NCBI RefSeq assembly: GCF_014197535.1
Contig: NZ_JACIFV010000009.1
Coordinates: 128,082-192,081, forward strand
DNA from: Rhizobium aethiopicum
GTDB taxonomy: Bacteria; Pseudomonadota; Alphaproteobacteria; Rhizobiales; Rhizobiaceae
Direction of reading: 5' to 3'
DNA length: 64,000 nucleotides
Shown here: positions 45,695-54,097 of the stretch, piece after piece
Position numbering within the stretch: the stretch's first letter is position 1
Layout of the letters: the number at the start of each line of letters is the position of its first letter
Position numbers and translations under genes: made by a program
Notes under the pieces: generated by a model
What the model was told of the DNA's origin: nothing
The model's database searches: none
The model's input: the letters and a program-made list of their open reading frames with translations, nothing else

Positions 45695-46258
45695 GTGGCT
45701 ATTTCGCCCCCCAGTGATCTGGTCCTGGACGTGGTCAAAGCTGCCGACCCCATGGAGGTTCAGGCAGCCCAGGAAAAATTGAAGGCAAATCGTTCGGCCT
45801 TTGCCGCGACGAGCCTCGCCGAGAACGGCAAGGGCTTCTCCAATACGGTCGACGTTCTCGATCATATCGGCCAGAAGAGCGGCCTCTCCAATATTCAGAA
45901 CCGCACCAAGACCGAGGAGGTTCCGGAAAGCTACCGGAAGTTCGAGGCCATGGTGCTGCAGAACTTCGTCAAGTCGATGCTGCCGAGCGAGAGCGAAGAC
46001 GTCTACGGCAAGGGCGCGACCGGCGATATCTGGAAGGGCATGATGGCCGAGCAGCTCGGCAACACCATGGCCAAGGGCGACGGCATCGGCATCGCCAAGC
46101 AGATGTACAGCGAGCAGCTGCGCCGCCAGGAAGGCAAGATCGTCAACGCTTCGACCGATGATCGCGACCGCAACACCGCGCTCAGCATGATCGATGATTT
46201 CCAGCGCAGGACCTTCGGCACGCCGACCGCCGACTCCAAGACCGATAGAACAGGATGA
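45695..46258 (+). CDS. Rod-binding protein, FlgJ N-terminal domain type
   Basis: 187 residues from a GTG start with AGAGGA upstream. The core YRKFEAMVLQNFVKSMLPSE, then GDIWKGMMAEQLGNTMAKGD and GIGIAKQMY, matches the FlgJ rod-binding domain. There is no C-terminal muramidase; that activity appears as a separate lytic transglycosylase at 35129. It is a rod cap or scaffold expected to be exported through the flagellar apparatus. It is the second small gene after fliR. Confidence 0.83.
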   Translation: MAISPPSDLVLDVVKAADPMEVQAAQEKLKANRSAFAATSLAENGKGFSNTVDVLDHIGQKSGLSNIQNRTKTEEVPESYRKFEAMVLQNFVKSMLPSESEDVYGKGATGDIWKGMMAEQLGNTMAKGDGIGIAKQMYSEQLRRQEGKIVNASTDDRDRNTALSMIDDFQRRTFGTPTADSKTDRTG

Positions 46259-46307
46259 TTTTAGGCCTGTTGGCCTGAAATCTGAACCCTGTTCTCAATT
46301 ATTAGTT

Positions 46308-46357
46308 AGAGCATGATGTCGTCCGAAAACCGCGCACACTTTTCGGCATCAGGCTCT
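46308..46357. repeat. Rhizobial intergenic palindromic element
   Basis: AGAGCATGATG...CCGAAAA (46308-46327) and TTTTCGGCATCAGGCTCT (46340-46357) are inverted arms with one mismatch and a 4-base insertion. I recognise this type of sequence as widely repeated between genes in Rhizobium. It lies directly before the FlgN-like gene. A smaller hairpin (TTTTAGGCC/GGCCTGAAA, 46259-46280) precedes it. Confidence 0.6.
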
Positions 46358-46381
46358 CAGCGACACATAACCGAGGGCACA

Positions 46382-46747
46382 ATGGAAATAGTTTCGAACG
46401 AATACAGGATCAAATCCGTTCTCGGACGCCTCGAGATGATCATCGACAATGAGAACACCCGAATCGGCAACGATCCGCAGTTCGACCTCAAGGTCTCCAA
46501 CGCCCACAAGAGCCGTTGCCTCTACGAGCTATCGATGCTTTTCCGCGATACCGATCCGGCCGAGCTTGCCGCTGCCCATCTCGATCAGCTGCACGGCCTG
46601 AAAAAGAAGCTGGTTCTGAACGCCCGGCGTGTCGAGGCGCATCTCGAAGCGGTTCGTGCCGTGGCCGACCTCCTGAAGAATGCGGTTCAGGACGCCGACG
46701 CCGACGGCACCTATTCCCAGGAACAATTCGCCGCGCGTGGAAACTGA
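46382..46747 (+). CDS. FlgN-like chaperone (candidate)
   Basis: 121 residues from the ATG at 46382, GAGGG nearby. Earlier in-frame ATGs fall inside the palindromic repeat and are rejected. All-helical and charged: VLGRLEMIIDNENTRIGNDP, NAHKSRCLYELSMLFRDTDP and LKKKLVLNARRVEAHLEAVR. Size and character fit FlgN, the export chaperone of FlgK and FlgL. The next gene overlaps its stop (TGATG). The assignment is tentative. Confidence 0.6.
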   Translation: MEIVSNEYRIKSVLGRLEMIIDNENTRIGNDPQFDLKVSNAHKSRCLYELSMLFRDTDPAELAAAHLDQLHGLKKKLVLNARRVEAHLEAVRAVADLLKNAVQDADADGTYSQEQFAARGN

Positions 46748-47286
46748 TGGTCAAGCTCGTCCTCACCGGTATCTGGGTTTGCGCCATCACCTTGGCCTCG
46801 GTCTATTTTTCGGTGTACCTGGCGACGGCGCCGGCACCCGCGGCAACGGATTCCAAGCAGAGCGCGCTCGAACTGGTGAAGGGCGAAACGATCACTGTGC
46901 CGGTCATCGGCGACGGTGCGATCACCGGTTATTTTCTCGGCCGCATTTCCTTCATGATGAACAAGGACATGCTGAAGGGCGTGACCTTGCCGCTCACCGA
47001 GATGACGACCGACGAACTTTTCAGCCTGCTTGTCGGCAACAAGATGGTCGATCTTGCTCACATCAAATCTTTTGACCCAAAAGCCTTTCGCGAGGAGATC
47101 AGGAAGGGCATGAACGAGCGCCTCGGCGGCGAGTATGTCGCCGACGTGATGCTGGAGCAGCTCGATTATCTCTCCAAGGAAGAGGTCAAGGAAAATTCGG
47201 CCGGTCAACCGAAGAAACTCGGCGCACCGGTCAAGATCATCGATGGCGCGCCAGCCGAGGGAGCACCGGCCCCGGCCGCCCATTGA
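46747..47286 (+). CDS. FliL-like single-pass membrane protein of the flagellar cluster
   Basis: 179 residues. An N-terminal membrane anchor (about 4-27, LVLTGIWVCAITLASVYFSV) and a periplasmic domain: GAITGYFLGRISFMMNKDML, then LTEMTTDELFSLLVGNKMVD, FREEIRKGMNERLGGEYVAD VMLEQLDYL. The alternation of a beta pair, a helical part and a closing LREEL-NE-LG-V-x-V-L pattern resembles FliL. It would be a second FliL-like protein besides 22120. That reading is mine and unverified. It ends the fliR-distal gene group, followed by a clear terminator. Confidence 0.6.
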   Translation: MVKLVLTGIWVCAITLASVYFSVYLATAPAPAATDSKQSALELVKGETITVPVIGDGAITGYFLGRISFMMNKDMLKGVTLPLTEMTTDELFSLLVGNKMVDLAHIKSFDPKAFREEIRKGMNERLGGEYVADVMLEQLDYLSKEEVKENSAGQPKKLGAPVKIIDGAPAEGAPAPAAH

Positions 47287-47308
47287 AACAACCGATTATC
47301 GATGCAGC

Positions 47309-47334
47309 AACGGCGCCTTCGGGCGCCGTTTGTC
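47309..47334 (+). terminator. Terminator at the end of the flagellar cluster
   Basis: AACGGCGCC (47309-47317), TTCG tetraloop, GGCGCCGTT (47322-47330), then TGT. A perfect 9-bp stem with a very stable loop, 22 bases after the last flagellar-group gene. Confidence 0.85.
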
Positions 47335-47579
47335 GTTGGGCCGCCTTTGGTTAATAAACTACTTATACGAGCATCAAAATCCAAGGAATTTTCCTAAGGG
47401 TTGTTTGAAACCGTCCTGTTATATCAGGTGGCACAGCTTGGCATGCGCCGTTTCCGCGACCGGGGCGACGTCGTTCCATGCGTGACGCGACCGGTCCTTT
47501 CGAGACCTCCGGGGTGCGGAAATATGGGCTTGTTTTCCGGGATTTCGGGCGCATGACGCACCCTCGGCAGGAGGTAGGA
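47335..47579 (+). promoter_or_regulatory. Upstream region of the GT26 gene
   Basis: Between the terminator and the start of the glycosyltransferase gene there are 245 bases with AT-rich stretches around 47345-47400. A frame runs through 47478-47579 but has no good ribosome site, unlike the ATG at 47580. No clear promoter is identifiable. Confidence 0.35.
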
Positions 47580-48419
47580 ATGAACTTGATTGCAAACTTC
47601 GCGGTGCTTGCGTCGCGGCGGACGATCTTCGATCTGCCGGTCTGCGATCTCGGCTGGGACGATGCCCTCGTTTTCATCAACGAGCTCGCCTCCATTCCGG
47701 TCGGTCAGACCGTCGTTTGCTTCGTCAACGCCCATAACATGCTGACGGCGCTGCGGGACGATGAATATTACCGGATCATGTCGCACAATCTGGTGCTGCC
47801 TGATGGCATTGGCCTCAACATCGCTTCGCAGATCTCCCATGGCGCGCCGTTTCCCGCCAATTTGAACGGCACGGATTTCGTCCCGGCCTTCCTCACCTTC
47901 ATGGAGGCCCCGCGCCGCATCGGCCTTATCGGCGGCAAGCGCTCGGTCGTCGAGGCGGCGGCAGAAAATTTCCACAAGCACACGCCCTGGCATGAATTTG
48001 TCGTTATTTCCGACGGTTTTTTCGACAAGGTCGACTCCACGGATGTCATCGAGGAGATCGAGCGCCAGAAACTCGATATTCTGATCGTCGGCATGGGGAC
48101 GCCGCTGCAGGAGAAATGGGTTCACGATAATATCCGTGCCGACCATGCGCGCCTGGTGCTGACGGTGGGCGCGCTCTTCGACTTCGTTTCCGGCGCCGTG
48201 CCGCGGGCACCGAAGACCGTGCGGATGATGCGTCTGGAATGGGCCTATCGCCTGATACAGGAGCCCGTGCGCCTCTGGCGGCGCTACATCGTCGGCATTC
48301 CGGTCTTCCTCTTTCATGTCCTGCGCTACCGCTTCCGCCGGCGCGAAAGAATTCTCAGCCATCCGGAAGAGTCCCGCAGCGTCGGGCAGCCGCCGGCTGA
48401 TCGCAAGAAGGCGAGCTGA
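47580..48419 (+). CDS. WecG/TagA/CpsF-family glycosyltransferase (GT26)
   Basis: 279 residues from the ATG at 47580 with GGAGG upstream. Family motifs in order: VVCFVNAHNMLTALRDDEYY, VLPDGIGL, NGTDFVPAFL, ILIVGMGTPLQEKWV, LTVGALFDFVSGAVPRAPKT and LEWAYRLIQEPVRLWRRY. These enzymes add a (N-acetyl)mannosamine-type sugar to a lipid-linked precursor of surface polysaccharide at the inner membrane. The exact donor and glycan are unknown. The Wzz-like gene downstream supports a surface-polysaccharide role. Confidence 0.9.
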   Translation: MNLIANFAVLASRRTIFDLPVCDLGWDDALVFINELASIPVGQTVVCFVNAHNMLTALRDDEYYRIMSHNLVLPDGIGLNIASQISHGAPFPANLNGTDFVPAFLTFMEAPRRIGLIGGKRSVVEAAAENFHKHTPWHEFVVISDGFFDKVDSTDVIEEIERQKLDILIVGMGTPLQEKWVHDNIRADHARLVLTVGALFDFVSGAVPRAPKTVRMMRLEWAYRLIQEPVRLWRRYIVGIPVFLFHVLRYRFRRRERILSHPEESRSVGQPPADRKKAS

Positions 48420-48591
48420 GCCTGCAGTGCCCGCGCGGTTGACGCGCAAGCAGCGCCGTCGAGGCAACGGACCGCAATTCTTGACAGCTGCGGTTAACCA
48501 TTTCTTTGCCATGAAAATTTAGAGTGGCTTAATCATCTGCTTGCCTGCGGATGAGTGAACTCGGCCATCATGTGCATGAGATGTGGCGCAA

Positions 48592-50355
48592 ATGTACGAT
48601 AGCAGGGCCAGAAGCAGTTTTCTCGATCGCGCAGCCGCAAGGCCGCGCGCCGATGACGATCCCTATCGGCAGTCCCGATCGAACGGACCGGATATCGCCC
48701 CGCCCGAAGCCGACCTGCTGCGCGCCATCGGCCGTGTGCTGGAAGAGCAGCGCATGAAGGCGGTGCCCGAGGCGCCGCTCGTCGACCGCATCGAAACCAT
48801 TCTCGGCAACCGTCTCCGGGCTGCCAATGATGTCGGTCATCGTCTTCCGCCGGAACCAGCGCGATATGAGGAGCCGGTGGCTCCCCCTGGGGAGCCGGCG
48901 ATTTTTGTCGAACCGTTGGCCGCAATTCATCAGGAACCGGTCGAGCCCCGGCCGGCAGCACCGCAACGCCGCGTGGGCAAGGCCGGCGTTGCGGTAACGG
49001 TTGCTGCCGCAACGATCCTGGGCGCCGGTCTGCCGATGCTGATGCCGGCTGCGCCCGCCCTCTACCGCGCCGAAACAACCCTTGCCGTGAAAACGGATAC
49101 GGCAAGCCGCGCTGCTTTCACGCAGGCTGCGGCGAAGGGACTGCTGTCGGCGCGCGTGGTTGCGTCGACGGTCACCACCCTGAAGCTCGATCGCGATCCC
49201 GAATTCGTCGGCAGGGGCGCCAATGCGTTCGCCGTTGTGCTCGATCTTCTCTCCGCAAGCGGTGCTGCCGCCGATCCGGCCTCGCGCGCCGAGGCGGCGC
49301 TGAAACATGCGGTCGAGATTGTGCCCGATGCCGCCGCCGGCACAATCCGGGTGCGGGTGACAACCGGCGACGGTGCCAAATCCACGCGCATTGCCGCAAG
49401 GCTTGCCGAAGCGGCGGGCGGTGACGCTCGAGGCGGCAACGTCGAAACCGACGCGGTTTTGCGCAAGGCCTATGACGAGGCTCAGGCGGAGCTTGTCGCC
49501 TTCACGGCAAAGAGCGGCGAAGGCAACGTCAAGGTGGCGATCGATCTTCGCCGTCAGATCGACCGGCTCGATGCCGATCTGAAAGAGGCCGAGGGGAGCA
49601 TCCTTGCCGCCAAGTCGAAGGCCGACCAGCTCAAGGCGGCAAAACTTGCCGATGTGCTCGATGGTTCGCTCTCCTCCGATATGCTCTCGCCGGCGTTGCA
49701 GGACTGGCGCGACAAATATGCCGTCGCCAGGACGGCTCTTGCCCAGCTTTCCGCCGAACTCGGGCCCCGCCATCCGCGCCTGCTGCAGCAACAGGCCGAA
49801 ACCGATGGCCTCAAGGCGAATATGGTCAAGGAGCTTGCCCGGCTCGCCCAGCTCGCCAATGCCGCCGCCAAGGCTGCGGTCGATGCGCGCAAGGGCCTGA
49901 ACGACCGCCGCAACACGCTGATCGCCCAGAGCCGGGATACCGGCGTCGATCTGTCGCGGCTGACCGAGCTGCGCGAGAAGGCGAATGCTGCGCGCTCGCG
50001 GCTGGAAGAGGCGGCGTCCGCATCGGCGGCAGCCGACGACGGTCATATGACCATGCTGAAGCCGCCGCTGGCATCGGCGATATCGGCAACGGACGGTCTG
50101 ACCGGCCGCGCGCTGGCCGGCGCCGCCACAGGCTTGGCGATCGGTCTTGCCTTGGCTTTCCTGCTGTCGTTGCGCAAATCCGTCGTGTCTCCGGCAAGCG
50201 ATTTGCCGGTGTTTCCGCCCGTTGCTTCTCCGCCGCCATCGCCCGTGCCGGCCCCGGCGGCGGTCGACGAGATCGAGCTGCTGCGCTCCGAAATCTCGGG
50301 CCTGCGCGATCGGCTTCGTGTTCACGTGATGGAAACGCGGCAACCGCGGCGCTGA
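48592..50355 (+). CDS. Wzz/GumC-like polysaccharide chain-length or export protein
   Basis: 587 residues from the ATG at 48592; a GTG at 48583 is an alternative and neither has a strong ribosome site. A proline-rich cytoplasmic N-terminus (~130) leads to a membrane helix (VAVTVAAATILGAGLPMLMP), then AALYRAETTLAV-like Wzz start, a long periplasmic coiled-coil region, and a second membrane helix (GAATGLAIGLALAFLLSLRK) near residue 525. The GumC-type signature ELGPRHPRLLQQQAE is present. No tyrosine-kinase domain follows. It probably acts in polymer length control or export with the GT26 gene upstream. Confidence 0.8.
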   Translation: MYDSRARSSFLDRAAARPRADDDPYRQSRSNGPDIAPPEADLLRAIGRVLEEQRMKAVPEAPLVDRIETILGNRLRAANDVGHRLPPEPARYEEPVAPPGEPAIFVEPLAAIHQEPVEPRPAAPQRRVGKAGVAVTVAAATILGAGLPMLMPAAPALYRAETTLAVKTDTASRAAFTQAAAKGLLSARVVASTVTTLKLDRDPEFVGRGANAFAVVLDLLSASGAAADPASRAEAALKHAVEIVPDAAAGTIRVRVTTGDGAKSTRIAARLAEAAGGDARGGNVETDAVLRKAYDEAQAELVAFTAKSGEGNVKVAIDLRRQIDRLDADLKEAEGSILAAKSKADQLKAAKLADVLDGSLSSDMLSPALQDWRDKYAVARTALAQLSAELGPRHPRLLQQQAETDGLKANMVKELARLAQLANAAAKAAVDARKGLNDRRNTLIAQSRDTGVDLSRLTELREKANAARSRLEEAASASAAADDGHMTMLKPPLASAISATDGLTGRALAGAATGLAIGLALAFLLSLRKSVVSPASDLPVFPPVASPPPSPVPAPAAVDEIELLRSEISGLRDRLRVHVMETRQPRR

Positions 50356-50475
50356 ACGAACATTTCCTTGCAAATTTGATATTGCCTTGCCGCTTTCCGA
50401 CAGGATAGGGCGTTAGCGGGCATTTGACGCTCGTCAACTATTCATAGATTGACGCGAAACAGGGCGGAGAGACGC

Positions 50476-51375
50476 GTGACGACAGTAATCGACGGCAAGA
50501 ACGTAGCTGCATCGGTAATTCAGACGGTCAAGAGTGCGACGGCGGCGCTGGAAAAGAGCAGCGGCGTCACCACCGGCCTTGCCGTCATCATCGTCGGCGA
50601 CGATCCGGCAAGCCACGCCTATGTCGGCTCCAAGAGCCGCATGGCCAAGGAATGCGGTTTCAAATCCGTTCAGCACACGCTGCCGGCCGAGACGACGCAG
50701 GAGGAACTGGCAGGCCTCGTCGCCACCCTCAACGCCGATCCGTCGATCCACGGCATCCTGGTGCAATTACCCTTGCCGAAGCCGCTCAACAGCGAACCGA
50801 TCATCCAGTCGATCCTGCCGGAAAAGGATGTCGACGGCCTCAGCGTCGTCAATGCCGGCAAGCTTGCCACCGGCGACCTGAAGACCGGTCTGGTCTCCTG
50901 CACGCCGGCCGGCGCCATGGTCTTCGTCCGCCGCACTCATGGCGAGGATCTCTCCGGGCTCAATGCTGTCGTCATCGGCCGTTCCAACCTGTTCGGCAAG
51001 CCGATGGCGCAATTGCTGCTCAATGCCAATGCGACGGTGACGATGGCTCACTCCAGAACCAAGAACCTCGCCGAAGTCTGCCGCAATGCCGATATTCTGG
51101 TCGCTGCCGTCGGCCGGCCGGAAATGGTCAAGGCCGATTGGGTGAAGCCAGGGGCGACGGTCATCGACGTCGGCATCAACCGCGTGCCGGCTCCTGAGAA
51201 GGGCGAGGGCAAGACCCGGCTCGTCGGCGACGTCGCCTTCCGCGAAGTCTCCGAGGTCGCCAGCACCATTACCCCGGTTCCGGGCGGCGTCGGGCCGATG
51301 ACCATCGCCATGCTGATGGCCAACACCGTAATCGCCGCTCATCGCGCTGCAGGGCAGACGCCGCCGCAGTTCTGA
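50476..51375 (+). CDS. folD: Bifunctional methylene-THF dehydrogenase/methenyl-THF cyclohydrolase FolD
   Basis: 299 residues from a GTG at 50476 with GGAGAG upstream; the earlier ATG at 50449 has no site. FolD signatures: [19 protein letters not shown] with the conserved lysine, [16 protein letters not shown], the Rossmann [17 protein letters not shown] and [15 protein letters not shown]. It interconverts 5,10-methylene-, methenyl- and 10-formyl-tetrahydrofolate in the cytoplasm for one-carbon supply. It converges on aglR with essentially no gap and has no evident link to its neighbours. Confidence 0.97.
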   Translation: MTTVIDGKNVAASVIQTVKSATAALEKSSGVTTGLAVIIVGDDPASHAYVGSKSRMAKECGFKSVQHTLPAETTQEELAGLVATLNADPSIHGILVQLPLPKPLNSEPIIQSILPEKDVDGLSVVNAGKLATGDLKTGLVSCTPAGAMVFVRRTHGEDLSGLNAVVIGRSNLFGKPMAQLLLNANATVTMAHSRTKNLAEVCRNADILVAAVGRPEMVKADWVKPGATVIDVGINRVPAPEKGEGKTRLVGDVAFREVSEVASTITPVPGGVGPMTIAMLMANTVIAAHRAAGQTPPQF

Positions 51376-52404
51376 TTATGCTTGCTGCGGGGCAGGGCCG
51401 GTCGAGGCCCTGACGATCAGCTCGGTTTTCCAGAGCTCCTGGTCGGGGAAGGGGCCGGCCTGTTTCACCGTGCCGATCAGCCGCTGGGCGATGCGCACAC
51501 CCGCCGCCCGCAGCGAGGAGCGTGTCGTCGTCAGCGGCACCGAGAAGTTTTCCGGCTTCAGGAGCGGCAGCACGTCGTCATGGGCGATCAGCGAAATATC
51601 CTCGCCGAGCCGCAATCCGGCCTGGTTGACCGCGCGGATCGCCCCGAGCGCCATCACCGTGCTGGAGCAGAGGATCGCCGTCGGCCGTTCCGGCAGTTGC
51701 AGGAACCGTTCCATCGCCAGCAGGCCCTGTTCGTCTGTCATCAGCGCGTGGCTTATGCAGTCCTCCTCGAGCGTGAGGCCGCGTTCGGCAAGGGCTGCGA
51801 TGACGCCGTTCCTTCTGCGGATGGCGAAATCGAGATGTATCGGCCCGTTCATCAAGGCAAAACGCGTGTGGCCGAGCTGCAGCAAGAGCCGCGTCGCGTC
51901 GTAGAAGGCCCCTTCATTGTCGATGTCGAGATAGGGATAATCCAGCTCCGCGCCGAAGGAGCGGCCGTGCACGACATAGGGCATGGAGAGCGATTTCAGC
52001 ATGGCGAGCCGCGGGTCGTGAGCGCGCATATAGGCGATGAACAGCGCGTCGACATTGCCGCTGATCGCAAGCCGCCGGAGCGCCGCCACCTCGTCATCCG
52101 GATCGGACGGCATGATGACGAAATGGAAATCGTGACGCACGGCCTCCTCGCCGAGCCCGGCCAGAAATTCGCCGAAATGCACGTCGGACTGATGGCCAGG
52201 CGCCGTCGGCATGACGAGGCCGATCGAGCCTGCCTTGCCGGTGGCAAGCCGCTGGGCAGCCTTGTTCGGCCGGTACCCGGTTTCCTTGACGGCCTGAAGC
52301 ACGCGCTCCCGGGTGGCTTCGTTGACCTCGGGATAACCGTTGAGCGCCCGGCTTACCGTCGTCTGCGAAAGCCCAAGCAATTCCGATAGCTGTTTGAGAT
52401 TCAC
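51376..52404 (-). CDS. aglR: LacI-family regulator of alpha-glucoside utilisation, AglR
   Basis: 342 residues. The N-terminal LacI helix-turn-helix and hinge read LKQLSELLGLSQTTVSRALN then GYPEVNEATRERVLQAVKET. A periplasmic-binding-like sensor domain follows (GSIGLVMPTAPGHQSDVHFG onward). It is divergent from aglE, the S. meliloti arrangement, and two palindromic sites in the gap (cores AAAGCGCTTT) fit LacI-type operators. It is expected to repress aglEFGAK until an alpha-glucoside binds. Confidence 0.92.
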   Translation of the reverse strand: MNLKQLSELLGLSQTTVSRALNGYPEVNEATRERVLQAVKETGYRPNKAAQRLATGKAGSIGLVMPTAPGHQSDVHFGEFLAGLGEEAVRHDFHFVIMPSDPDDEVAALRRLAISGNVDALFIAYMRAHDPRLAMLKSLSMPYVVHGRSFGAELDYPYLDIDNEGAFYDATRLLLQLGHTRFALMNGPIHLDFAIRRRNGVIAALAERGLTLEEDCISHALMTDEQGLLAMERFLQLPERPTAILCSSTVMALGAIRAVNQAGLRLGEDISLIAHDDVLPLLKPENFSVPLTTTRSSLRAAGVRIAQRLIGTVKQAGPFPDQELWKTELIVRASTGPAPQQA

Positions 52405-52469
52405 CTGCTATGCTTCCTCCCGGCCCGCCCGTCGGCCGCTTTAAAAGGCCTCCCGCCTCCAAATGGCGT

Positions 52470-52483
52470 CCAAAGCGCTTTTA
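52470..52483. promoter_or_regulatory. LacI-type operator, aglR-proximal site
   Basis: The palindrome AAAGCGCTTT (52472-52481) lies 68 bases upstream of aglR. It shares the core of the second site at 52632 and is placed to control aglR itself. Confidence 0.75.
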
Positions 52484-52594
52484 ATTATGTATCATCTCGC
52501 GCGCTTGACTCAAGAAAAATCGCTCCATATTTCCCCGGTAGGCGCTGCTGCGCCGCGATATTCCCCGGATGATAGGGGATTTTCGTGAAATGAC

Positions 52595-52623
52595 TTGACT
52601 CCGTTCCACTGAAAGTGAAATGA
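52595..52623 (+). promoter_or_regulatory. Possible aglE promoter
   Basis: TTGACT (52595-52600), 17 bases, AAATGA. The -35 is good and the -10 is poor. The operator at 52632 would lie just downstream, where repressor could block initiation. Confidence 0.4.
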
Positions 52624-52631
52624 GTTGGGTG

Positions 52632-52645
52632 TCAAAGCGCTTTGA
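52632..52645. promoter_or_regulatory. LacI-type operator, aglE-proximal site
   Basis: TCAAAGCGCTTTGA is a perfect 14-base palindrome, 56 bases before the aglE ATG. It is the likely main AglR site. Confidence 0.8.
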
Positions 52646-52701
52646 GATTTCTTTTTGCAAGGAATTCGGCGCGGTTGGGATTGTGATGGGAGGTTGATCA
52701 C

Positions 52702-54063
52702 ATGAAAAAGTCATTTTTGATGGGCGTTGCCGTTGCGGCGCTGTTTGCCGGTGCTGCGTCCGCGGCCGATCTGAAATTTGCCCCGGGACAGGATTCCAAG
52801 TTCAACTGGAAGAGCTATGACGAATTCAAGGCCGCGCACGCCGATCTGAAGGGGCAGCCGCTGACGATCTTCGGGCCGTGGCGCGGCGAGGACGAGGCGT
52901 TCTTCAGGAGCGTTCTCGCCTATTTCACCGAAGCGACCGGCGTCGATGCGAAATACTCTTCTTCGGAAAATTACGAACAGCAGATCGTCATCGACACGCA
53001 GGCGGGCTCGCCGCCGAACATTGCCGTTCTGCCGCAGCCGGGCCTTCTGGCCGATCTCGCCGGCAAGGGCTTCCTGACGCCGCTCGGCGACGACAATTCC
53101 AAGTGGATCAAGGACAATTACGGCGCCGGCGACAGCTGGGTCGGTTACGGCACCTACAAGGGCAAGGACGGCAAGGAAGCCTTCTATGCCTTCCCTTACA
53201 AGGCCGACGTCAAGTCACTCGTCTGGTACGTTCCGGAGAACTTCGAGGAAGCCGGCTACAAGATCCCGACGACAATGGAAGAACTGCATGCCCTGACCGA
53301 CCAGATCGTCAAGGACGGCGGCGTTCCCTGGTGCATCGGTCTCGGTTCCGGCGGCGCCACCGGCTGGCCGGCGACCGACTGGGTCGAGGACATCATGCTG
53401 CGCATGCAGCCCCCGGAAGCCTACGACAAGTGGACGACCAACGAGCTGAAGTTCACAGATCCGGCCGTCGTTGCCGCGATCGACGAGTTCGGCAAGTTTG
53501 CCAAGAACGAGAAATATGTCGACGGCGGCGTCGCGGCCGTGGCTTCGACCGATTTCCGCGACAGCCCGAAGGGCCTCTTCGCCGTTCCGCCGAAGTGCTA
53601 CATGCACCATCAGGCCTCGTTCATCCCGTCCTTCTTCCCTGAAGGCACGAAGCTCGGCCAGGATGCCGACTTCTTCTACATGCCGACCTACGCCTCGCAT
53701 GCCGACCTCGGCAAGCCGGTTCTCGGCGCCGGCACGCTCGTCTCGATCACCAAGGATTCGAAGGCGGCCCGTGCCTTCATCGACTTCCTGAAGACCCCGA
53801 TCGCGCACGAGGTCTGGATGGCGCAGTCGAGCTTCTTGACGCCGTACAAGGGCGTCAGCACCGATGCCTATGCCAATCCGCAGATGAAGAAGGAAGGCGA
53901 GATCCTGACCTCCGCCACCACCTTCCGCTTTGACGGTTCCGACCTGATGCCGGGCAAGATCGGCGCCGGCGCCTTCTGGACGGGCATGGTCGATTTCGTC
54001 GGCGGCAAGTCTGCCGAAGAGGCTGCCGGCGAAATTCAGAGCGCCTGGGACGGCATCAAGTAA
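52702..54063 (+). CDS. aglE: Alpha-glucoside ABC transporter, periplasmic binding protein AglE
   Basis: 453 residues. Signal peptide about 1-21 (MKKSFLMGVAVAALFAGAAS AAD). The mature part is a sugar-binding (cluster B) solute-binding protein: GPWRGEDEAFFRSVLAYFTE, GSPPNIAVLPQPGLLADLAG and GAGTLVSITKDSKAARAFID. It captures sucrose, maltose, trehalose or related alpha-glucosides in the periplasm and hands them to AglFG. GGGAGG lies 8 bases before the ATG. It is first in the operon aglE-aglF-aglG-aglA-aglK. Confidence 0.95.
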   Translation: MKKSFLMGVAVAALFAGAASAADLKFAPGQDSKFNWKSYDEFKAAHADLKGQPLTIFGPWRGEDEAFFRSVLAYFTEATGVDAKYSSSENYEQQIVIDTQAGSPPNIAVLPQPGLLADLAGKGFLTPLGDDNSKWIKDNYGAGDSWVGYGTYKGKDGKEAFYAFPYKADVKSLVWYVPENFEEAGYKIPTTMEELHALTDQIVKDGGVPWCIGLGSGGATGWPATDWVEDIMLRMQPPEAYDKWTTNELKFTDPAVVAAIDEFGKFAKNEKYVDGGVAAVASTDFRDSPKGLFAVPPKCYMHHQASFIPSFFPEGTKLGQDADFFYMPTYASHADLGKPVLGAGTLVSITKDSKAARAFIDFLKTPIAHEVWMAQSSFLTPYKGVSTDAYANPQMKKEGEILTSATTFRFDGSDLMPGKIGAGAFWTGMVDFVGGKSAEEAAGEIQSAWDGIK

Positions 54064-54073
54064 TCGTTCAGAT

Positions 54074-54097
54074 ATGTCGCCGGCTTGCCGGCGACAT
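54074..54097 (+). repeat. Stable stem-loop between aglE and aglF
   Basis: ATGTCGCCGGC (54074-54084) and GCCGGCGACAT (54087-54097) form a perfect 11-bp stem with almost no loop. No T run follows. It lies after the binding-protein gene of a transporter operon, where such hairpins commonly protect the upstream mRNA and give the binding protein higher expression. Confidence 0.7.

Noticed and set aside
46313..46381. Upstream ATG starts for the FlgN-like gene
   Set aside because: They lie within the palindromic repeat, which is not expected to be coding.
48568..50373. 601-residue minus-strand frame opposite the Wzz-like gene
   Set aside because: Shadow frame; the plus strand has membrane helices and a recognisable GumC-type signature.
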